Positions 53,440-64,000 of a stretch of 64,000 nt of DNA are shown piece after piece. Made by a program: the position numbers and the translations under genes. Numbering within the stretch: position 1 is the stretch's first letter; the number at the start of each line of letters is the position of its first letter. The stretch is from Dromaius novaehollandiae (taxonomy: Eukaryota; Chordata; Aves; Casuariiformes; Dromaiidae): positions 27,061,501 through 27,125,500 of the forward strand of contig NC_088099.1 of assembly GCF_036370855.1 (NCBI RefSeq), written 5' to 3'. The notes beneath the pieces are model-generated. The model saw nothing but the letters and a program-made list of their open reading frames with translations. It had not been told where the DNA came from and searched no databases.

Positions 53440-54190
53440 GGGAAGAGCGAAGCACACAGGCAATGCTCTCACGGTGCTTCCCAAGTGGCTGCCGGATGCC
53501 CCTGGTCCGAGGCAGATTGTGCAAGAAGGGATGTGAGCAGGTGCATGGGAAGGAGGCAGGGAGCATTTGGTTCTCCATGGAGCATTCCCTCAGGAAACAA
53601 CAGATACTTGTTAAAAACATGTAAATCACCATTGAGCAAGATGGAGGCAAATTAACTTGCACACCAGATCATGGAGCAATAACAGCAGAGCAAAGAGTTG
53701 CTCTTCCTGAGCCTATGGCAACAGAAAACATGTGGAGCCAGGCATTGCATGGGAATGGGATTTGGGATGTCTGCTCTCTGCGAGTTCTGCTGGTCCCCAG
53801 TGCCCGGGCAGGCAGGTGGCCCATCCACATGCACTGGTCCCAGCACTGGGGATCTGCGGGTTCTCTGCCACCACATCTCCTGCCCTGGTTGTGAGTCTCA
53901 CCCAGCACGTGACGAGAGGTCCCTGTCCTGATGCAGGGCTGGAGGGAGCACTGGGTCAAAGGCTTGGGCATGCGCTGTCCTACACCACTTCCAGCATGGG
54001 AGATAATAGCGGCGTCTGGAGGAAAAGGCTGCAGCCCTTGAATAAACCAAACCCCCAAATGCTTGTCTGCAAGCCCTAGGGGCCTGGCCTCTCCGAACCT
54101 TGAATCACCTCTGCCATGCAGTTTTTCCACCCCGACATTAAGAGCAGCACTCAGCTCCACTCCTGCCCCTCTTCCTTCTGCTTGCTTGTA
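53440..54190. other. GC-rich patch in an intron with long chance ORFs
   Basis: Moderately GC-rich sequence carrying a 179-codon minus-strand frame (53669-54208) that overlaps plus-strand frames of similar length. Overlap on both strands and lack of recognisable motifs indicate composition, not coding. Confidence 0.35.
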
Positions 54191-56337
54191 TGTTGTCTCC
54201 CTTTTCAATAGGCTAGAAATCTGGAATAAAGGTGTCTGTCCTAAAATATACCAGTTTGTACAACCCTGTACATACCAAGAGCTGGCCAGCAGGCAGATGT
54301 TATACTGTCTAGTCTGCTCTTTGCAGAGTACTTTGTGGACACATTTAGTGTAACTGCTGTCTGTTCCCTATAAACCATGCATGCTTGATCTGAGCTGTGG
54401 ATATTTTATAGCTATAAATGAAAATGTGTGAAACTGTCTGGATGATCCTGTGATTAGTCACAGAGGGAGGAATGTGGCTCCCTGTTTTCTTGGGTGTTGG
54501 CAATTTCATAAATACTTTTAGAAGAGATAGAGAACTCTTAGCCAAATTCTCAGGAATTCTTGCCTCAAAGCACAGGCCAGCTAATGCTAGAGCGAGAATA
54601 AGGCCAAAAAAGTATGTAAGTAGAGCACTGCTGTCTCCAGGTATCCTTACACAATAGCTTCTTACTCTGGTGCCAAAAGAAGTTCTTACTATAATTTACC
54701 TTGGTATGACAATGCAGCTGTGGGAGAGCACACAGATTGCCTTCTCCCTTGTATAGTGTTCGTTAAGCGAGTCCTTGGCTTCTGGTTGCAGAGTGCCTTA
54801 TTAGGGTGATGATGCATGGCAGAAAAACAAAAAGCTCAGAGCAGAAAGAAAGGAGCTTCTTTGGGGGAGCTTATGGGACTGACAGCTTGAGAAAATCCTC
54901 TGATTTGGAAATGGAGCAAGTCCGAGACAGTTTTGTGAACAGACAACATAGATGGAAATGCAATTTTTAAGAGGCCATTCTGTAACAGCAAAATGTTTTC
55001 CTCTGAAAGCCCTAGCCTGTAGTATCGAAGTGGAGTGCTCCACATGATGAAGGCATTTTTTTTTCTTCTGTTAAATGCATTACCCTAGACTATTTGGCTC
55101 AACAGATTCACATGCATATCTTAAGAATGCGACGGAAAGTTTTCATTAGTCAGTTACAGGGCAAGAAGCTCATGACCGTCTAGTGCTGAAATTTCCAGCT
55201 GCAGACCAGTCTGTAAGGCTGGATGTTGATCTTCCCTTGCGAAGAGCCAAAAGGTGGCAGCAATGAGAAGCAGAGCAACAAGAAGGCCTGCTGGGTCTTG
55301 GTTGCCTCATGGGGCAAAACTCCCGGAAGAAGGCTGTGAAGAAGGGAGATGATGGTTCAGCTCCACCTTTTCAGAGCAGAGTGAGTTAGATGCAGCCAGG
55401 AGGAGAGGGACAATCTGTGTAATCCTTGGAGATAAAGCAGATGTTGCAGCCAATATGCCCTTTGAAGAGGCCGTGCACACCCTAAGGCACAACTTATATC
55501 ACACCAGTTGTCCCACCTACACACTGGGGCGTGAGCCATGCAGAAAAGGTTTCACCCCAGCCATCATAGGAACAGGTAAGACATATCCCTTTAAGTCATG
55601 CCAGATCCTCTATGGCACAAACCGGCAATTATGCTTAATTTTCTTTTGAATCTAGAAGGCACTCTGTTTCCGCACTGTCCAAATAAAGAATTCCCTTTTG
55701 AATTATAGATGGATGAAGCTGCCTGAAGCAGCCAAACTGAACGGACTGTAACTGGATGCAAACATTTCATACTATTTTCTTGCCTCATATGAGGGTGATT
55801 TCTTAAGCCACAGAAACAGTAACGATTGGAAAAAGATATCCCCAGATGCATGTGCCAGGTGTCATCTGAATATATCAGGCTTGAAATACATCTGTTCATC
55901 TATGTCAAATCGTATTCAACTATTTGAATCTTTTGGGGAAGTGTTTGATATTTGCTTAGATTTTTATTTTTCTTATAAAGCTGTTTTTAAAATGTCCTTA
56001 GTGATTTTTTCTGAATAAAATAACCCAAGTATTCTTGCATAGGGGTTAGCCATAAAAGTGAATAATGATTATATTCATGTTGTATTGTACATTTATCTTG
56101 ATCTTTTCAATAGTAATTCAGTGCACAGCCTGCTCTGGATGCTCTGAGTTGCCCTTTGGAGAAATGCATCTCTTTCCATTGATTAACATAGCCAGCTGCC
56201 TAAAGCTAGACCATGTGACTTCCACTTCTGAAATCAGTGGAATTACACTGATTTATGCTAACCGAAGGGACAGCCAGTCTTAGTTAGATCATATTGCTAT
56301 TAACGATTTCTACCTCAGAAGGTGTTAATGACTACTT

Positions 56338-56360
56338 TTTTGTGGTAGGCATCCACAAAA
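56338..56360. repeat. Perfect inverted repeat: 8-bp arms, 7-nt loop
   Basis: TTTTGTGG, loop TAGGCAT, CCACAAAA. A short hairpin in the TM3-TM4 intron with no recognised function. Confidence 0.8.
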
Positions 56361-57016
56361 GTGGATAAGCCATAAGGCTGCAGATGTCTTAGTTAAAGAT
56401 TTGTGTCCATTTTTATTAACCTTTTCCCTGCCAAGATATTGTCATCCTCTTCCCACAGCTACTACTCTGTTTACTTTTGGGGCAGTGCTGCAGATACTGA
56501 TCAGGATCTTATCAGACATCTTCGCTGAATTATCTACCATGATGCCAGTGCAGTCCTCAGCAATAATACAGCTACCTCATAAGCTTTCACTGAAGGCTAG
56601 CTGTACCAGTTGCATTAAATTGCACTGCCTAAATTGAATGTCGCCTGAAAGATACATGTTTATGACCATTTTTCACATGATAATTGGGTAGGGAATGCCA
56701 CAAATTTAGGATGGCTTATACTACAAAACATGAAAATGGCAAAACTTTTACCTAGAGAGAAATATTTTAAATGACCCTTAAGGTAGGGCTTCCATTTCAA
56801 AAGCAGAGCCTGATCTCACTCTGTATATTCGAGTATTCTGAACTATGGAAACTGTGATATTGCACTTGCTCCAGAGAGGGCTCAGCTATTTAGATTGACA
56901 GAGGAATGCCAGAAACGTTAAGTCAGTTTGGGGTTCTTTAGTAAGGTTTTCCTCATTTAAGATCTCATGATACACTTTTAATTGAAGGAGCATGGCAAGT
57001 CCCTCTCTTCTCAGGA

Positions 57017-57067
57017 AAGATGCCGTTCTCATACAAAAAAATCAAGATGGCATTCTCATAAAAAAAG
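57017..57067. repeat. 27-bp imperfect tandem duplication
   Basis: Two copies beginning AAGATGCCGTTCTCATA and AAGATGGCATTCTCATA are each followed by an A-run. It lies in the TM3-TM4 intron. Confidence 0.85.
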
Positions 57068-58194
57068 GAGCTAAGTTTCAGATGAACGCAAGTGAATGCC
57101 CCTGTGCAGTGCAGTGGGACAATGGATGAAGAGCCACCACTTGCTGCTTCGCTGCACCAGTAGGTTTTGAGATATTGGGATGGGCTCACCATGAACTGGA
57201 ATGAGGCCAGAAATTCATGTCATGTTGCCAAACTGGAAAAAAGATACTGTTAGTAATGACTTAACGTCAAAACTGTTGTGGAGTGGATTTCCAATGGTGA
57301 TTTAAATGTGAAAGGGTCTGCACCTCTCTGTAATATATCGGTTGTATTTACTTGGCCTTCTATTGGGCCAGATCATCCAAAGGTTAAATATCTGTTGTTA
57401 CTACTACCTAAAGGCAAGGTCTCCCTTAGTGAAAAAAGTAGAGGCCTGCACATTTGGAAATGAAGGACCAGACTTACTCAAGGGCAGCATGCATGGGAGT
57501 ATATATAGTTTGTATTCAGAGTGTGTGGGTTTGTAACTTCTCTCCAAGAATATCATTGAGATTTGCATAATTGACACCTGTGTGTTTCTCTGAAATGCTT
57601 TAGAGACCACTGTTATTAGACAAACTCAGCCCTTACAGCAGAGCCACAGCAGAGCAGAGCTACTCCTGCATAGGTAGCATGGTATCTTCTTTAAAATAGT
57701 ATCTGCCAGAGCATATTTGATAGTTCAATTCAGCTCCAGAAGGGCTCTGGTTCCCCTTTGTATGTGCTGTGTTTTTTCATTCTGGGAGACATAGATACTG
57801 ATTTTCCTCCTCTTCATTCCAGAATAAATATACTTTTATAGGTCCTGTGATGGATTAACATTTTTGCAAATAACATGACAAAAATAGAAAAGTTTTGTTA
57901 AGATGAAAGATGTTTTTGGTTAGAAATCTATTTCTCTCCTGAAGTTTTGCTTAACAAAACTTAAATATTTCTTTCAGCAAATCCCAAGATCCAGCAAATA
58001 ACGGCTACTAACTCCTGTTGATTTTTATGAGTCTCCGGTCCCATCCAAATAAATGCAGTCAAGTCTAGGACTTAAGAGTTCAATCTGAGGCTATGATCTA
58101 GTAGTATAAATACAACATTTAGCAGTGTAAATGCTAGAAGAATTCAAACACTTGAAAGAAATGACCAAATTGCTATGAATTATAACATACGTAC

Positions 58195-58348
58195 CCCAGC
58201 CCAAGAGGTAATACCAGTGCAAACGCTGCTCTTCAGCAAACACTGCCACCACAATTAAAGTGTGAAGATAAATGCCTTCGCAGAGCATCCAGAAGTAGTT
58301 GCAACCCAACATGTACTGGTGAAAGAACTGCAGCACTTTGCAGCTTAC
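58195..58348 (-). CDS. CALCRL-like: CALCR/CALCRL-family receptor, coding exon for TM3 and ICL2 (first of six in window)
   Basis: This internal exon encodes 51 codons plus one base, from [13 protein letters not shown] to YYLLGWG. It covers the end of ECL1, all of TM3 and ICL2 of a class B1 GPCR. The Cys of VSCK is the TM3 cysteine that pairs with ECL2 in this family. The Glu of [11 protein letters not shown] is the class B polar-core Glu of TM3. The block [22 protein letters not shown] is a family signature, and I recognise it directly as calcitonin/CGRP receptor. Splice sites read on the minus strand are acceptor ...gtgtctaacag before GTAAGC and donor GGG|GTACGT. Phase is 0 at the start and 1 at the end, which matches the next exon. 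In genomic sequence the frame runs on past the donor to 58091, but that part is intron. Earlier exons (ectodomain, TM1, TM2) were searched for up to 64000 and not found. Confidence 0.96.
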
Positions 58349-59049
58349 CTGTTAGACACATGAGATAATGTTATGCACTTGACCTGAATTTTTCATCTAA
58401 ACAGGCAAAGACAAATGCTAATGCTAAGCTATAAGAAAATAAAGTGAAATAAAAATTCCCAACTCTTGCTGGGTTTGTTCAGCACATATCAGTGATGGGG
58501 ATTTTAAACTTTATTAAGTGAGAAGAATTGAACAAACAAACCTCTCAAATAGTAAATACATACATATATAACAGCACTCCAGAAAGTACTATGCAAAAAA
58601 AATCCACTTCAAAAATTGGCAGTCTGATAGATTTTAGAACTGAAGCAAGGAACTTGTTCTGCAAGTACAAGAAAGGCTGCAGAAAGGAGACTTAGAGCTC
58701 CAGCCTGGATGTTTTTGTTTACTTTTAATCACAGTTTTCTAAGGTTTGCTCAGCTCCCCATATGAGTCAGTCATTCACTCTTTAAACTGCAGCCAGCTCC
58801 GAGCTTGCTGCTTAGCAAACAAGAGGTGCCATTGGCAGTGGAGATTTTTTTGGTAAGGTACCAGGAATACTGGCTTGGCCTCTTTGCAAGAAGACAGCTT
58901 TACTTTATTCTGTCCACATAGCAATAAGACACATGAAGATAAATGGGGTCAGTGAGGTAAAAATAGCCAGGCTGAGTCCAGCTTTGGTGCCACATTTTGA
59001 AAAGGCTCTTCTTGCCTTTGCAGTCGTTGTGCAAGATTTGAACCTCATT

Positions 59050-59680
59050 TGCCATCTTTGAAAACACCTGGGCTGCAGTGCACTTGGGTTACACCCAGGA
59101 GAGAGTAGCACTGCCCTCCAGGGATGGCCCTGCCCTGCTGGTCTGCTAAACATACACCCTGGGGCCATGACTGGCACACACTGACATTTCGTTTGGTCTC
59201 ATTCTTGGGTTTCTTTCCCATGGAAACCAGGGGACATGGGATGGGGATGCCTGCTCCGACACAGAGTCGTGGTGAAGTTCACACGTGACAAAGTTCCTAG
59301 GTGAACCCAGGAAGGGGGAAGCGGTTCCTGCCTGCAGTGCAGATGAGCTCACAGAGATACACCTCGACAAGAGACTGTGGCTTTGACTTGCTGAGAAGTG
59401 GGCAGATTGCGGGGGAAAACGTGTCATGTATGTTACCTGCTTTTCTCCCAGAAAGCCAGCTGGTGTGGGACAACATCGCTTCTCCTCGGCCCATGTCCAC
59501 CCATGTCCTGGGAGCAGGCAAGGCAGGCCCAGTGGCTCATTGATGGTACACTTTACAGCGTGGACTACAGGTACTGTACACGTGGGACTCCTGTCCCGCA
59601 GCACCTCAGACGGTCAGCATGAGGGAAGGCATTGCTGGGCCTGCCGAGGCCGCAGTCCTTGGGGGGGACCACATGCTCAT
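59050..59680. other. GC-rich patch in the intron upstream of the TM3 exon
   Basis: A rise in GC with scattered CpGs and overlapping ORFs of up to 152 codons on both strands. No splice-bounded exon or known domain was recognised. Confidence 0.35.
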
Positions 59681-62270
59681 CGGAAATCTGGTCACAGCAG
59701 TGATGATGGCATGACAGTTGTCATCTGTGGCCAGGGGAAAATACTCCTGCCCCTTCATTTCCTTGTTGACTACTTGGACTGTAAGAGATGTTTTTAGGAC
59801 TTACTTCTCTCTTTGAAGGGACATTTCATCTGTTAAGCTAGGAAAGCACTGACCATCCTGAACCCGTGTGGAGGACCCAGGCTGCTACTCTGGACCTGAA
59901 AAACTTGTTTCACAGCCATTCAATGAACCATCTTTTTTGCTAATAACCCTTCCAAGCAGAATTGCCAGAAGCTGTGCATTTGCTTCTGTTTTGATATTTA
60001 AAGTGCAGCTTGGTGCTCATGAAAATTTAGGACTGATAAGATTAACATGAAAGACTGATTTTATCATTTTTCTTTTCCACTCACTATACAGGGCAGAACA
60101 GATGGTTACATTTTTTTTCCATAGTGTGTCTGAAAAGTATGCAGAAAAAAGGGTTGTATGTAAGTGGTCTGAAAAGATTTAAAAAAAAGAAAGAAAATGA
60201 ATATTTGCTTCTTTTGTTGTTGACAAATGTGTTCATTAAGGCTCTTAAATCATCCTTGGGCTGTTTTTCACAGGTCTGGGTCAATATGGTTTTTGCTTTG
60301 TGTGCTCAATACAGGCTCCCAGCTGGTGGCCAGCCTTTCTCCATTCTCCTCTTATCGATCATCCATCCTCTCAAGAGCTGCCTTGACCAACAGATACACA
60401 GCGTTTCGCAAAGGCTGAACTTAATTCGGGTGGCACACTCTCTGACATAAGCCAGTTAATGCCAGTGTGTAAACAGCCAGTTAACTTTCTGAGTGAACAC
60501 AGTAGTTTACTGGACAGGTTTGATAAAATCAGTCACATCTCAGGTTTGACCTGGGCCAGTCAAACACTCTCCTGTGAGGATTTCCTAGCAGAAGTCGCAG
60601 GTCGGGAAGTCAGTCCGAGGGCTCCAGCTATCATTTCCCCTGACAACTGCAGGCCATGACAGTGACAGTCTGAGAGGGTCGCTATTCCTGTGGGAACGAC
60701 TTGGGGTGCCCACAGCTTGCACACGGGCTGATCCTACTTTCTTCAAGAGTTCGAGTAGCCTCAGCTTTACATGCAGCTACGTGGGCTTTGGAAACAGCGC
60801 TCCATTGCAGCCCCGACAATCCGAGGTGGGCAGAGCTGCACTGGTGAATTCTGCAACAAAATCTACAACATATTCTCCAATTCTTCATTTTAACTTAACG
60901 CTTTCACTGTTTCATATTTCCCAGGTGAAAAGGAGATGAATATGGAATATTCTTGCCTTTCTTTGCTAGCTGTTTGTGGTGTTCATCAATGCTCTGAGCA
61001 GAGATTTACTGAACATGTAATTCAAACAGAATGAGTCCTTACTGAAATTTTTATCTATAGCTCAAATATATACATGTACAGCATATTTCCTGAACACTAA
61101 CTATCTTTGTTTCTTGAAGAACTGTGTATCTAAGACTTAATTTCCTCAATATTTCTTCCTTTCCTGTGCCTTCCATGTGAACTATCATTTGAGGCTTTTA
61201 AAATAAAATTATATATCTATCTTTCAAAGTAATGGCCATGCAGACTGTTCATGCCTGCTTTGAGGAATGCAATCACTTGCCACGCAGTAAGTTAAAGAAC
61301 ATCATGGACAAGGCATGAAGGATGGGTGTGATTAGTACTTGGATCCACATCACATTAATTTGAGAATGAATGTGAAAAAGTTAGCATGAATAGTTTAAGC
61401 ACGACAATGCATCAAGACGAATTACGTTAAATTCATATTAATCAAAGTATAGTGAAAATCAATCCTTGCTTAGGATGAGCTAACAAATGTAGCATGCTTT
61501 CATTTGTGGCTAAGTGGTGCAGTGGAAATATTTTCCTACAATCAAAACAGCATGTTTTCCTTGGGTCAGAGTATGTAAAAGAAAAGAACCTGCTACCGCT
61601 GAACAAAATTAGCTTGCAAAAGTCCCAACCTGAAGCCATTCATAGTACAAACAAAACATGACAAACGTTGCAGCACGTCTCCGTGTACGTTATTCTGAGC
61701 TGGGAAAACTGCAAAAAAATAGTATTATGCAGTGTTTATTTTTACTGAAAGAAGTAAAATGAAACTGCAAGATGATACAGAAGCAAATCTTCCATTATTC
61801 CTACGCTTGATAATGGATTGATTGTAAACTTTGAGACAAAAAAAATATGTCTAGGGGTTTTGTCTTCTGTTGAAGTAAAATGCATTTTGCTGCCAGCTAT
61901 TTAAGGCAGAGTCTCCGACCCTGTTGCATATTGTAGAATACGCGGCCCAGTCAAACCCAGGACTCAAAGTGTTATCACAAGATCGATAATATTACTTCTA
62001 CTACTGCTACCACTATAACTCATATTATGAAAGAGAGTAAAATGTCCTTAGCCCTCAGTCTGCGGGTGTGCAGGCGACTTAAGCTTTAATTCATAATTCA
62101 TAAGCAGGGAACTCTGATAGGAAATAGCCAGTCCTTTCCACCGCAGTTCAGTAACTGGTGTGTGTGTCTCCTAAACAGAGGAATAACAAAATGCTCCTTT
62201 CTTTAGAGAATGTGGAGACTGGCAGCACTGCGCTGCAGCAGTTGGTGGCTGTGTAGGAAAGGAAAGTCTA

Positions 62271-62310
62271 TTATTAGGAATTATTAGGAAAACAATTATT
62301 AGGAAAACAA
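62271..62310. repeat. Three-copy tandem repeat TTATTAGGAA(AACAA)
   Basis: TTATTAGGAA occurs at 62271, 62281 and 62296. The last two copies are each followed by AACAA, forming a perfect 15-bp duplication. Confidence 0.95.
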
Positions 62311-64000
62311 CCAGAAAAGTCAAGCAACCACCTAAGAAAGGAGGTTTTTGGTGGCTCTAGGAAGAAGGCCAAGAACGAACCTTTTTTCAGCAATGCTGCC
62401 TGGAAAGAAACTTGGACCTGTGACCAAGGAGACTGCCGCTTACTATTTGTTCCTACTGCACTGCTGCGTCGCACAAATCTTGCTAGAATTCGTGCAATTC
62501 TTGGGAACACCTCAGCTGCGATACATAGTGAAAGTGCTTCAAAAGGATGCTGGAGCTTTTTCACAAAGAAGAAACAAAGTTTCCTTTTATAAGAAGGAGC
62601 TAGAACTGGTGCCTGTGACCCGTTGCAGGATTTATTGACGCATTACAAATACTGTTTAATGTTCCATCTCTGTCAAAGGAGTCTCAAAGGTTCATCTGCC
62701 AGTGCAGGACCCAGCAATTGTACTGTAAGATAGTTGGCATGCCACTCTCTTTGGCTAATTCAACAGCCCTTCATCGCATATATTTGCCACTTCTCTGTTA
62801 AGACCTTCCTTAGTTATTGGTTAATAGCTTATGGACAGAGAGCAGCACCATTAATTACCATTACTAGCCATTACGCCAAATCAAATCAAAACACTCAGAC
62901 TACATAAAAACCAGAATACTGTCCTCAATGGTAATAACAAAATGTAATATTAAAAAAATTACAAATTGTTATTGAGCAGCTTTTCTAGTAGTTCGGTCAG
63001 AATAAAAAGACCAGCTCAATTTTGGCATAGGAAAGGAAGATTCGTGTGTGCCCTTGTTTCCTTGGTGCTTTCATCAAGAGCTCAGATTGGCAAGTTAGGG
63101 GGTCTGTGTTTTACATCAGGCTTTGCCAGCTCTGAAGGTCTATGAAAAATAAAAGTAGCGTAGTTCGTCAGTGTGCACAATAAAACCTCTTTTCAAATGC
63201 TCTATAGCTGCTGAAATGCCCCAGACTGACATTTTAAAGAAGTAAGTTGGTAAGAATAAGCCAAACAAGGTTATTAATTTTAAACCAAGCCAGCTGCATG
63301 GACCACCACTCTAGCTGTTCATTCCTTTTTTAAAGGGAAATAAATATATTTGACCTCACCTAGGATCAACTAGTGTGGCTTTTCTTCACTTCTGTGAAAC
63401 TCCTTGATGCATAGCAGCAAAGGGCTCTCCTTATGGAGAGACTGTACTGCTCACCACAGAGGGCAGACATGATTTACTTGAATTCAGTTTGAAGGCAATA
63501 AAATATATGCTCAGACATTCTTAACTTAACATTTAAAGGAGTAATTTGAAGTTTGATTACTGACTTGCCTTATGCTTTTTTTCTGGTTATTAGATCACTG
63601 TTCTATGAAAATATTTTTAAATTCCAAGTATCCATATGCTACACAAATAAGCAGTAAAAGGACTTTCCAAAGCAAGACTGTGCTAGGTAATGTAGCTGTA
63701 AATCACGGACTGTCAGAACGTCATAGCATTATACAATACATCTACTATGAGTCATCCATTAAAGTGTGTTCCAGTCAGAAACCTGGCACACAGTGGCTCC
63801 GACTAAGATTAATGTTTTAATATACTTTTAAACCATTTACAGAACAAAATGTACACAGTTGCTCAGAGGGACCCTAGGTTTTGTGTTACAAGGAAGCAAA
63901 ATATGAAAATAAATGACAAGGGATATTTTTAACAGCATCTGTGCCCATGTCTATGCTATAGGCAGTCACTGGGTCATCTCAGAATTGAGAGTTCTGGACA

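Larger units (their letters stand above)
53230..58194 (-). other. Intron between the TM3 and TM4 exons (4,965 bp)
   Basis: Donor GTACGT at 58194 and acceptor CAG at 53230-53232, phase 1. It contains a GC-rich patch at about 53440-54190, with long chance ORFs on both strands, and a 27-bp imperfect tandem duplication at 57017-57067. Confidence 0.85.
58349..64000 (-). other. Downstream part of the intron preceding the TM3 exon (runs off the window)
   Basis: It ends at acceptor CAG (58351-58349). I looked for the family's TM2 segment (LHKN, IIHL), TM1 and the ectodomain motifs on the minus strand and found none, so the 5' exons lie beyond 64000. It contains a GC-rich patch at about 59050-59680, overlapping 96-codon open frames on the two strands near 62274-62638, and a tandem repeat at 62271-62310. 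Confidence 0.75.

Noticed and set aside
53669..54208. 179-codon minus-strand ORF, the longest in the window
   Set aside because: It lies in GC-rich intronic DNA, overlaps long frames on the other strand, and has no recognisable domain or signal.
58091..58194. Frame continuing after GWG in the TM3 exon
   Set aside because: It follows a consensus GTACGT donor. The next residues do not match the family, while the exon at 53169-53229 supplies FPLVP in the right phase.
58905..59177. Minus-strand ORF ending with a hydrophobic stretch (GLSLAIFTSLTPFIFM) that loosely resembles the TM1 exon of the receptor family
   Set aside because: Similarity to the family's GHGLSIASLL segment covers only a few residues, no fitting acceptor and donor with correct phase was found, and no TM2 exon lies between it and the TM3 exon.
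62274..62638. Two 96-codon ORFs overlapping on opposite strands
   Set aside because: They have no recognised homology, one includes the TTATTAGGAA tandem repeat, and mutual overlap suggests chance.
1..64000. CR1, LTR, CRISPR, tRNA and rRNA features, and intronic miR-489/miR-653 as in mammalian CALCR
   Set aside because: I looked for CR1 3' repeats, common avian LTR ends, tRNA boxes and the mature miRNA sequences and saw none. Diverged copies could be missed by eye.

Overview
The window looks like vertebrate nuclear DNA, most likely from a bird or other sauropsid. It is AT-rich overall with scattered GC-rich patches. Introns are long (up to about 9.8 kb) with canonical GT-AG splice sites. No SINE, L1, long CR1 or LTR copy could be recognised by eye. 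There are no bacterial-style operons, CRISPR arrays, tRNAs or rRNAs that I can see. The species call is an inference.

One gene is certain. Six minus-strand coding exons lie between 58348 and 33064: 58195-58348, 53169-53229, 52999-53065, 50273-50491, 40423-40464 and 33064-33285. Their lengths (154, 61, 67, 219, 42 and 222 nt) total 765 nt, which is exactly 255 codons including the TAG stop, and all splice phases agree. Together they encode the C-terminal 254 residues of a class B1 GPCR of the calcitonin / CGRP receptor family: TM3, ICL2, TM4, ECL2, TM5, ICL3, TM6, ECL3, TM7, helix 8 and tail. The signal peptide, hormone-binding ectodomain, TM1 and TM2 are not found and must lie beyond 64000. 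Against human CALCR and CALCRL as I recall them, the protein matches neither cleanly. The TM3-TM5 part is nearer CALCR. TM6, TM7 and the tail (Phe instead of Tyr in the class B TM7 position, an RSTSYTATSI-like tail block, a QLNGK motif) are nearer CALCRL. I read it as a CALCRL-like paralog, possibly a third family member kept in non-mammals.

Region by region: 1-32150 is about 32 kb with no supportable gene. It holds simple repeats, short tandem duplications, a GC-rich patch with a 169-codon ORF (12.24-12.98 kb) and two small speculative ORFs, a signal-peptide-like one at 5060-5269 and a hydrophobic micropeptide-like one at 9204-9290. 32150-33063 is probably the 3'UTR of the receptor gene. 33064-58348 is the receptor gene body, whose introns contain GC-rich, CpG-bearing patches near 43.2-43.4, 46.6-47.07 and 53.4-54.2 kb and a perfect 11-bp hairpin at 37624-37649. 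58349-64000 is the 3' part of a further intron, with another GC-rich patch at 59.05-59.7 kb and a short tandem repeat at 62271-62310.

Most other open frames are short, unsupported by splice context or homology, and were left out.
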